A stretch of 17,554 bases of DNA from CAYPZL01 sp964415045 (GTDB lineage: Bacteria; Planctomycetota; Phycisphaerae; Sedimentisphaerales; Anaerobacaceae), in assembly GCA_964415045.1 (NCBI GenBank), contig CAYPZL010000121.1:1-17554 (forward strand), given 5' to 3'. The notes under the pieces are model-generated. The model was not told where the DNA came from and made no database searches. It was given only the letters and a program-made list of their open reading frames with translations. Both the position numbers and the translations under genes were made by a program. Shown here piece after piece: positions 1 to 5,573 of this stretch. Position 1 is the stretch's first letter. Each line of letters starts with the position of its first letter.

Positions 1-1
1 G

Positions 2-109
2 CCGCTTGACAACTTCGTCAAAAACTTAACGATGTTTGAGGTTAGTAGTATAGTGGGCGAGATCGGCGGGCTCGACCTTTCTTTGCTGCACACAATGACA
101 ATCCAATGA
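2..109 (+). CDS. Possible 3' end of a truncated CDS, unrecognised
   Basis: One plus-strand frame is open from the left edge to a TGA at 107-109 and would encode about 35 residues, beginning PLDNFVKNLTMFEVSS and ending in LLHTMTIQ. The composition is plausible for a protein C-terminus, but there is no family match I can name and the start lies outside the window. A 28-bp stretch inside it (50-77) recurs at 1722-1749, where the same reading frame again gives a VGEIG-LD peptide. That could mean a shared coding fragment or simply a non-coding repeat. The call rests only on an open frame and is weak. Confidence 0.2.
   Translation, partial: PLDNFVKNLTMFEVSSIVGEIGGLDLSLLHTMTIQ
50..77. repeat. 28-bp direct repeat, copy 1
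   Basis: This stretch matches 1722-1749 in the same orientation with one mismatch (GGCGGGCTCG here, GGCGAGCTCG there). The core is TAGTGGGCGAGATCGGCG. The two copies bracket the prepilin-Hint gene. The similarity stops abruptly on both sides. Confidence 0.75.
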
Positions 110-384
110 ATCCAACGTCGCCCCGGTACACACCGGGCTGCGACTATCGGCCCGCGGGACATGCTCCTGCCCCGCTGCAAGGCTCGGCTCCTCTGTCGCC
201 CGCCTGTCTCGCCGGTTCCACAAAGAATCGGTTCACGGACCGAGCCGGGCCGGAGGTTTTCAAAGAGCCCGGGCTGCGAGGGAAGGACGGCCCCGCGTTG
301 GCGTGCACGAGACCGCCCAGACCCTATAGAGAAAAGGTTACCCTCGTACCCAGCATCGGCGAATCGCGTCCGTTCGCAGCGGCG
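110..384. other. Intergenic region downstream of the prepilin-Hint gene
   Basis: No convincing gene is seen here. Frames crossing it are continuations of antisense shadows of the prepilin-Hint gene. I looked for a minus-strand terminator just after the stop codon at 385 and found no stem followed by a T-run. The segment is GC-rich and has no repeat beyond the one at 50-77. Confidence 0.5.
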
Positions 385-1707
385 TCAGAAATCCCGCACG
401 ACGACGCCGGTTCGGCCGACGAAATAGCAATGCGTATCTTCAATTTTCAAGTTGTACACGGTTCCCACGTAGGGCTGGCTCTGCGGCCGCACCGCCGCAA
501 CCTCGACCGAACCGTTCACGGTCCGCAGGACGCTGCCCTCGCGCAAGTCCTTGACGCTGACCCACTGACCCGAATCCAGCAGGAACGGATGCGTCCCGAT
601 CACGCAGAGACACTCGCCGTTGGCCAGAATCACCTTGCGCCAGTCGGAGAACACGCCCGGGTGCTCGTCAACGCCGCTCACCTCAGAGGCCCGGGCATCC
701 ACGACCATGCCCCTGGCGCGCGGGGGAGCGACAACCTGCCCGGGGACCACCGCCGCGATCGGCACAAGTCTGCCGTCGACCCAGGTCGGCGTCTCGGCGG
801 CAAAACAGCGCCGACCCTTTTGGATCTCCGCGTCATGGATGAGGACGGCGTCCTTGCGGTTGGCCGGAGAAAACTGGCTGGATTGAGGGGGCTCGCCGTG
901 CGGATCGCCCGTGTCCGGCTGCAGCGAGCGCGTGAAGATGTTGTCGTCCTCCACGGAGCAGTACGCCCTCTTCTCGAAGTTGACGTGGCTGTCCAGGAAC
1001 AGCACGTTCTGCCCCTCGTTCTGGTGGGCGATGGCGTTGCCGTACTTGGCGTCCTCAGTGCTGCCGGGATACCCGGTGAGGTCCGGCGCAAACAGTTGCC
1101 AGTCGGTCGGCTCGGCGGCCGGGCTCTTGAGCCAGGGGTTCCTCTCGGAGGCCACCGCGAAGCCGGGCTCGCTCGATACCGTCAAGGCGTACAGACCGAA
1201 CGGCATGTGATACGAGTAGCTGCAGTGCTCCGTCGCCGTCGCGGCCGGCCCGAAATCCCAGGCCTGGATCAGCTCGAAGTCGCTCGGGACCTGATCGCTG
1301 TACTCGGAGAGCTTGAACTCCGTGGTGCCGGCGTCGCCCTTGCAGATGAACGACTTGGGCGTGACCTCGGCATACTTGACCAGCAGGTAGAAGCACGAGC
1401 TGATGCTGGCGTGGCCGCCGGTGTTGTTGGTGCGGTTGACGTTGAAGGCCTGGTAGCGGTCCGGCGCCATCCAGTTGGCTACCGCACCCCATTCCGTGCT
1501 GCGGCCGCCGGCGCGAGGAAGCTCGTCCTCGTAGTCGTTCGAGTAGATCAGCATCGCCTTGCCGATCCCCGAGAGGTTCGTCCCGCAGGTCAGGCGGAAC
1601 GCCAATTGTCGCACACGCGACAGGGCGGGCATCAGGATGCCCATCAACAGAGCGATGATCGCAATCACGACCAACAGCTCAACCAAGGTAAATCCCTTCC
1701 TTCTCAT
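385..1707 (-). CDS. Prepilin-like protein fused to a C-terminal Hint (hedgehog/intein) domain
   Basis: The protein has 440 residues. Residues 1-29 form a type IV prepilin/pseudopilin leader: MRRKG, predicted prepilin-peptidase cleavage G5/F6, Glu at +5 (E10), then a hydrophobic helix. Residues 30-290 resemble the planctomycete 'prepilin-type processing-associated H-X9-DG' family, with HQNEGQNVLFLDSHV near 228-242 matching its C-terminal signature. Residues 301-440 look like a Hint domain: C301 starts block A (CFAAETPTWVDGRLVPI), G-T-H-P-F at 371-375 is the block B region followed by W382 and a KDLREGSVL segment, and HCYFVG at 426-431 is block F. The protein ends VVVRDF instead of the usual V-H-N, so there is no C-terminal flank to splice. 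Exposure at the cell surface or in a secretion pseudopilus is inferred. The ribosome site AAAGGG lies about 7 nt before ATG. The first two thirds are nearly identical to the gene at 2653-3579. Confidence 0.85.
   Translation of the reverse strand: MRRKGFTLVELLVVIAIIALLMGILMPALSRVRQLAFRLTCGTNLSGIGKAMLIYSNDYEDELPRAGGRSTEWGAVANWMAPDRYQAFNVNRTNNTGGHASISSCFYLLVKYAEVTPKSFICKGDAGTTEFKLSEYSDQVPSDFELIQAWDFGPAATATEHCSYSYHMPFGLYALTVSSEPGFAVASERNPWLKSPAAEPTDWQLFAPDLTGYPGSTEDAKYGNAIAHQNEGQNVLFLDSHVNFEKRAYCSVEDDNIFTRSLQPDTGDPHGEPPQSSQFSPANRKDAVLIHDAEIQKGRRCFAAETPTWVDGRLVPIAAVVPGQVVAPPRARGMVVDARASEVSGVDEHPGVFSDWRKVILANGECLCVIGTHPFLLDSGQWVSVKDLREGSVLRTVNGSVEVAAVRPQSQPYVGTVYNLKIEDTHCYFVGRTGVVVRDF
1119..1685 (-). 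repeat. Duplicated prepilin segment, copy 1
   Basis: Positions 1157-1685 are identical to 3029-3557 over 529 bp. The near-identity continues to about 1119 with single mismatches at 1133 and 1156. It ends at 1686, just inside the 5' end of the coding region. The remaining 3' part of the two genes is clearly diverged, which suggests recent gene conversion and not only an old duplication. Confidence 0.95.
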
Positions 1708-1721
1708 CGTTCTACCCTTTC

Positions 1722-1749
1722 ATAGTGGGCGAGATCGGCGAGCTCGACC
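1722..1749. repeat. 28-bp direct repeat, copy 2
   Basis: This is the partner of 50-77 with one mismatch. It lies 15 bp upstream of the ATG of the prepilin-Hint gene, so it would be in that gene's leader or promoter region. Confidence 0.75.
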
Positions 1750-2575
1750 GCCTGCCGGCTGGATCGACAGATGAATGGATGGATGAATCCAGTCGCGTGA
1801 GCGCACGTTCAGCCGGCGCAATCGGTCCGGAGGCAGCACGCCTGCCTTCCGTTTCTCGGGCCCGAGTCGTTTGCAGTCCGCCGATCTCTGTGGTTGGTCT
1901 TGTCTCTGGGGCGGTCGCTTCAAAGGCCCACTCGGACCGAGGGCGGAGATTGCCGTTCGGGGTCGCGCGCAGCGCTGCCGCCGGGCGGTCGTACCGGTGC
2001 CCCCGGTCATGCCGAGTACACTCGACCGGACCGCGGGCCGGTACGATGCGGCCAGCGCCCCTGCAGCAGGAACCACCACCGTAACCGGGGCAGACCTTGC
2101 GCAGGGCACGCAGAGCCTGCATCGCCGCTCAGGACAACAGAATGTCGCGGCGCGCGACAGTTCTACAGCACAAGGGCAGGAGCGTCACGAGAACAGGTGC
2201 CTCTTTCAGGCGGGGGAAATGAGAAATGCACAAGAAAGCGGATTATGATGGCGATCAAAGCTATGAGAGAGATTTCCATCCGCCCATGTCGATGCTGTGG
2301 CGCGGTCACCCCGTGCAGACGATGACATCACCAAAGGAATCCAGTGCGGTGAGAACGACCGGGTGCCCGACGGACAGGCTCAAGCATATGAAAGAGGATG
2401 AATATGATGGCTTGCAGCTATAATGTGGCTATCGCTTGCCTGCCCCAGTGCGAGTGGCGGTTGCATCTCCCATCCCGACAGATGCGTCCGACTGTCCCGG
2501 GCCCTTCACAACGCGACCTTGAAATCCATTGGCGCTCCATCAAAGAGCAGAGTTATCAAAGAGCACGCATCCAGG

Positions 2576-2614
2576 AAAAAAGGCGGCCCCGCGATTTCCC
2601 GCCGGGGCCGCCTT
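2576..2614 (-). terminator. Rho-independent terminator of prepilin 2
   Basis: On the minus strand a perfect 12-bp stem, AAGGCGGCCCCG with CGGGGCCGCCTT (2603-2614 and 2580-2591), encloses an 11-nt loop and runs into six T residues (2581-2576). It starts 38 bp after the stop codon of the prepilin gene at 2653-3579, so it should end that transcript before the prepilin-Hint gene. Confidence 0.9.
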
Positions 2615-2652
2615 CTCAAATCTTACAAAAGACTGCGTAAACGCTGTGGCGC

Positions 2653-3579
2653 TTACCGGCGGGCGGGCGGAGCCCCACCACCACCAGTGAAGCCGCCACT
2701 CGGGTCGTGAACGCAGACCGTGTCCTTGCGGTTCATCGGATCGAACTGGCTCGTCGGAGGGGCGTTGCCGTACACATCACCCGTGTCCGGGAGCGTCGAG
2801 ATCGTGAAGATGTTGTCGTCTTCCACGGAGCAGTACGCTCTCTTCTCGAAGTTGACGTGGCTGTCCAGGAACAGTACGTTCTGACCCTCGCTCTGGTGCG
2901 AGATGGCGTTGCCAGCCTTGGCTTGGTCATTGCTGCCGGTGTAGGGGTTGATGTCAGGCGTAAACGTCGCCCATGGTGTGGGATCGGCGGCCGGGCTCTT
3001 GATCCAGGGGTTCCTCTCGGAGGCCACGGCGAAGCCGGGCTCGCTCGATACCGTCAAGGCGTACAGACCGAACGGCATGTGATACGAGTAGCTGCAGTGC
3101 TCCGTCGCCGTCGCGGCCGGCCCGAAATCCCAGGCCTGGATCAGCTCGAAGTCGCTCGGGACCTGATCGCTGTACTCGGAGAGCTTGAACTCCGTGGTGC
3201 CGGCGTCGCCCTTGCAGATGAACGACTTGGGCGTGACCTCGGCATACTTGACCAGCAGGTAGAAGCACGAGCTGATGCTGGCGTGGCCGCCGGTGTTGTT
3301 GGTGCGGTTGACGTTGAAGGCCTGGTAGCGGTCCGGCGCCATCCAGTTGGCTACCGCACCCCATTCCGTGCTGCGGCCGCCGGCGCGAGGAAGCTCGTCC
3401 TCGTAGTCGTTCGAGTAGATCAGCATCGCCTTGCCGATCCCCGAGAGGTTCGTCCCGCAGGTCAGGCGGAACGCCAATTGTCGCACACGCGACAGGGCGG
3501 GCATCAGGATGCCCATCAACAGAGCGATGATCGCAATCACGACCAACAGCTCAACCAGGGTAAAACCTTTCCTCTTCAT
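2653..3579 (-). CDS. Prepilin-like protein (H-X9-DG type) without a Hint domain
   Basis: This 308-residue protein is the paralogue of the 385-1707 product. It starts MKRKG/FTLVELL, with a predicted prepilin-peptidase cut after G5, Glu at +5 and a hydrophobic helix of about 20 residues. The body is nearly identical to the paralogue up to about residue 190 and then diverges. HQSEGQNVLFLDSHV is the family's C-terminal signature. Instead of a Hint domain it ends in a short Gly-rich tail, VHDPSGGFTGGGGAPPARR. A strong ribosome site (AAAGGAGA, 3585-3592) sits just before the ATG. Family members are exported through type II secretion or type IV pilus-like machinery; which structure this one joins is not shown. 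A predicted promoter at 3929-3957 would give a leader of about 340 nt, and a strong terminator follows at 2576-2614. Confidence 0.88.
   Translation of the reverse strand: MKRKGFTLVELLVVIAIIALLMGILMPALSRVRQLAFRLTCGTNLSGIGKAMLIYSNDYEDELPRAGGRSTEWGAVANWMAPDRYQAFNVNRTNNTGGHASISSCFYLLVKYAEVTPKSFICKGDAGTTEFKLSEYSDQVPSDFELIQAWDFGPAATATEHCSYSYHMPFGLYALTVSSEPGFAVASERNPWIKSPAADPTPWATFTPDINPYTGSNDQAKAGNAISHQSEGQNVLFLDSHVNFEKRAYCSVEDDNIFTISTLPDTGDVYGNAPPTSQFDPMNRKDTVCVHDPSGGFTGGGGAPPARR
2991..3557 (-). repeat. Duplicated prepilin segment, copy 2
   Basis: This is the counterpart of 1119-1685, offset by 1872 bp. Positions 3029-3557 are identical to 1157-1685. The only mismatches seen between about 2991 and 3029 are at 3005 and 3028. 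Confidence 0.95.
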
Positions 3580-3602
3580 GGTGTTCTCCTTTCACTTCTC
3601 TT

Positions 3603-3703
3603 GAGATTCGCAGACCGACCGTTCTTCTATTTACGCCACTTTGGCCAAATTAACAGATAAATCCGTTTGCCCTCCAAAGGCAAACACACATTTCGCGAAT
3701 CTC
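3603..3703 (-). promoter_or_regulatory. Inverted repeats in the prepilin 2 leader, near the start codon
   Basis: GAGATTCGC (3603-3611) and GCGAATCTC (3695-3703) are perfect inverted copies that would pair in the leader RNA. Between them lies a 7-bp hairpin, GTTTGCC with GGCAAAC (3665-3685). The closed structure would end about 10 nt before the ribosome site. A regulatory role is inferred. Confidence 0.4.
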
Positions 3704-3763
3704 GTGACTGCAAATCCTCGTCGTAGAGAAAAACGGCCAGCTTGATTTCCCCAAAAACCCATT

Positions 3764-3816
3764 GTTATCGGAGTTTCGGCTGCGGGCACGAATGCTTCGG
3801 CATCCGTAACGTTATC
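3764..3816 (-). promoter_or_regulatory. Candidate structured element in the prepilin 2 leader
   Basis: On the minus strand GTTACGGA and TCCGATAAC can pair with one bulged A, closing a domain that contains an inner hairpin (GGATGC-CGAA-GCATTC). The spacing and loops do not match a riboswitch class I can name with confidence; a c-di-GMP-I aptamer was considered and does not fit. It may be a cis-regulatory RNA or an incidental fold. Confidence 0.3.
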
Positions 3817-3928
3817 AAACCCACTTCTTCAAGCCAGGCAGATTCAGGTATGAAAGGTGAATCGAAAATATGATGGCAGTCTTACTTATGTATAATGGCC
3901 TTCTTCAAACCTACCTGTCTTTACTCGA

Positions 3929-3957
3929 ATGATAGCACAGCCGTGCCCCAGTGTCAA
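3929..3957 (-). promoter_or_regulatory. Sigma-70-like promoter of prepilin 2
   Basis: The minus strand carries TTGACA (3957-3952), a 17-bp spacer and TATCAT (3934-3929). The -35 box is a perfect consensus and the -10 box differs at one base. Transcription would start near 3922, about 340 nt before the ATG at 3579. Confidence 0.7.
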
Positions 3958-4154
3958 ACAAAATCGGCAAATTTGCGTCGTCAGTTGAAATTTTTCTCGA
4001 ACATGCCGTAACATGCTGTCTTCCAAGGACTTGGGCTGCCCGCGGCAACAAGAAAAATCGGCGGGCACCAAAAAATACTTACCGGACCCTTCTTGAAGAT
4101 GAGTATCTATCCTTGAGAGCCGACGACGCCGGCGGGTCGGCCCCGGACCGGCTG

Positions 4155-5198
4155 CTATTCCGTCGAGAATCGATGCACGGTTGTACTGGTATATTTGGCG
4201 CCGGGCTCGAGGACCGTAGACGGGAAATTGGCTTTGTTTGGCGAGTCCGGGAAATGCTGCGTTTCCAGACAAAGACCGGCATGCTTCTCGTATGCCTGGC
4301 TCTTCTTTCCCACAACGGAACCGTCCAGATAGTTCGCCGTGTAGAACTGGACACCCGGTTCGGTCGTGGAAATCTCCATCACCCTGCCGCTGTCTGGCTC
4401 TCGCACGCGGGCGCATGGCTTCATAGCCCCGGCGGGGCCGCTGAGGACGAAGTTGTGGTCGTAGCCGGAGCCGGTCTGGTGCATGCGGGTCCCGATCTTC
4501 TTGGCCTTGGTGAAATCGAGGGGAGTGTCCTGAATGCTGGCGATAATGCCCGTGGGGATCAAGTCCGTGTCGATCAGGGTGAACTTCTCGGCGTGAAGCA
4601 TCAGTTCGTGGCCCAGAATGCTCCCGCTGCGCTGCCCGGCCAGGTTCCAAAAGCTGTGATTCGTCAGATTGACCACGGTTGTCTTGTCTGTCTCGGCTTC
4701 GTAGCTGATCCGCAGCTCGTCGGCATTGGTCAACATGTAGGTAACGGTGCACTGCAGATTGCCCGGATAGCCCTCTTCACCGTCCTTGCTGAGGTACGTC
4801 ATCTTGACCCAGGCTTCGTCTTCGGCCGCCACGACCTCCCGGGTGTTCCACAAGGCCTTGTCGAACCCCTTCTGACCGCCGTGCAAATGGTGGACGCCGT
4901 GATTGGCCGTCAGTTTGTACTCGACGCCGTCGAGAGCGAATCTGGCATTTCCAATGCGGTTGCCGTACCGGCCCACGGTGGCCCCCATGTATGTGGACTG
5001 CTTGACATATCCTTCAAGGTCGTCGAAACCCAGCACGACGTCGGTGAGATTCCCATCCCGGTCGGGAACCTCCAACGAAACCAGCGTGGCTCCAAAGTTG
5101 GTGATGCGGGCCCGGAGCCCTTTCACATTCGCCAGTGTATAAATGAAGACCTCTTGCCCATCAGGTGTTTGTCCGAAAGGGTCTTTATGGGCATTCAT
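4155..5198 (-). CDS. galM: Aldose 1-epimerase (galactose mutarotase)
   Basis: The enzyme interconverts alpha and beta anomers of free aldoses such as galactose or glucose in the cytoplasm. With the start at 5198 it has 347 residues, the usual family length. The residues expected for catalysis are present: H106 in HHLHGG, H181 in LTNHSFWNL, D247 in GYDHNF and the catalytic base E312 in LETQHFPDSPN. A longer frame to 5243 exists and an ATG at 5204 is also possible. AAGGAGAG at 5206-5213 is best spaced for the ATG at 5198 (about 9 nt) and too close for 5204. No signal peptide is seen from this start. A good promoter lies at 5353-5381, so it has its own transcript. Its presence next to GH2 and GH29 genes fits handling of released sugars. 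Some planctomycete homologues act on other hexoses, so the exact substrate is unknown. Confidence 0.95.
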   Translation of the reverse strand: MNAHKDPFGQTPDGQEVFIYTLANVKGLRARITNFGATLVSLEVPDRDGNLTDVVLGFDDLEGYVKQSTYMGATVGRYGNRIGNARFALDGVEYKLTANHGVHHLHGGQKGFDKALWNTREVVAAEDEAWVKMTYLSKDGEEGYPGNLQCTVTYMLTNADELRISYEAETDKTTVVNLTNHSFWNLAGQRSGSILGHELMLHAEKFTLIDTDLIPTGIIASIQDTPLDFTKAKKIGTRMHQTGSGYDHNFVLSGPAGAMKPCARVREPDSGRVMEISTTEPGVQFYTANYLDGSVVGKKSQAYEKHAGLCLETQHFPDSPNKANFPSTVLEPGAKYTSTTVHRFSTE

Positions 5199-5352
5199 AG
5201 GCATTCTCTCCTTAACTGATTCTGCATTTTTGTACGAATTCACCGGGCTGCCGGCTCCGGCGTTGCCTTCGCCGTCGAAACGGCTCTGTGAAGTCGGTTT
5301 CCCCCATTTTCACCCCCGCCGAACGATCACCCGGATTATGCAACCCTCTCGC

Positions 5353-5381
5353 AATATAGCGGTGCCGACGCCGGATGTCAA
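5353..5381 (-). promoter_or_regulatory. Sigma-70-like promoter of the epimerase gene
   Basis: The minus strand carries TTGACA (5381-5376), a 17-bp spacer and TATATT (5358-5353). Transcription would begin near 5346, giving a leader of about 150 nt before the ATG at 5198. Confidence 0.7.
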
Positions 5382-5486
5382 AGGGGTTTCGCAGAGTGGG
5401 TCCGTGCCGCGGCGTGCTCGGACCCCGGCGTACGTATCGGAGGCCCCACCACGAGCCGCGTCCCTGTCGGAATGAATCTCGCGACA

Positions 5487-5526
5487 ATAGAAAAGCGGGA
5501 CCTCTGCCCACGGGCATTGGCCCCGC
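5487..5526 (-). terminator. Rho-independent terminator of the LamG/Fn3-like gene
   Basis: On the minus strand GCGGGGCC (5526-5519) pairs with GGTCCCGC (5502-5495), with one G-U pair. The loop holds a further TGCCC/GGGCA hairpin, and TTTTC follows. It lies about 50 bp after the stop codon of the gene at 5574-8267. Confidence 0.75.
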
Positions 5527-5573
5527 ATTCATGCACAACTGCTGTATAGATCACGCCATAAACACTGACGCCG

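Larger units (their letters stand above)
1708..2652. other. Long intergenic region between the two prepilin genes, no supported gene
   Basis: About 945 bp separate the two minus-strand prepilin genes. Several frames of up to about 140 codons are open on both strands, but they overlap one another, have Arg/Pro/Ala-rich composition typical of GC-rich non-coding DNA, and lack good ribosome sites or recognisable domains. Positions 1708-2170 are very GC-rich and 2170-2580 less so. The region holds a direct repeat at 1722-1749 and the terminator of prepilin 2 at 2576-2614. I found no strong sigma-70-like promoter for the prepilin-Hint gene, so how that gene is transcribed is unclear. A decayed gene cannot be excluded. 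Confidence 0.5.
3580..4154. other. Intergenic region: promoter and long leader of prepilin 2
   Basis: This AT-richer stretch contains no gene. It holds a sigma-70-like promoter (3929-3957, minus) and the predicted leader RNA of prepilin 2 with several inverted repeats. Beyond the promoter, 4037-4067 forms a 7-bp stem (TGCCCGC with GCGGGCA) downstream of the epimerase stop. It lacks a T-run on the minus strand, so I do not call it a terminator. Confidence 0.55.
5199..5573. other. Intergenic region: epimerase promoter and LamG-gene terminator
   Basis: No gene is seen in these 375 bp. On the minus strand it holds the terminator of the LamG gene (5487-5526), then the epimerase promoter (5353-5381) and the epimerase leader. 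A 7-bp inverted repeat, GGGTCCG with CGGACCC (5398-5404 and 5419-5425), lies just upstream of the -35 box and could be an operator or chance. Confidence 0.55.

Noticed and set aside
106..1725. Open plus-strand frame of 539 codons
   Set aside because: It is antisense to the prepilin-Hint gene. The Arg/Val/Gly-rich translation has no domain, and its second copy antisense to prepilin 2 follows from the duplication.
2226..2423. Small plus-strand gene of 65 codons between the prepilins
   Set aside because: There is no good ribosome site, no recognisable domain, and overlapping alternative frames have similar length.
3764..3816. c-di-GMP-I riboswitch upstream of prepilin 2
   Set aside because: Some segments vaguely recall the aptamer core, but the conserved joining sequences and the tetraloop-receptor layout are not present. 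It is kept only as an unassigned structured leader.
4037..4067. Terminator after the epimerase gene
   Set aside because: A 7-bp stem is present, but no T-run follows on the minus strand and the loop is 17 nt.
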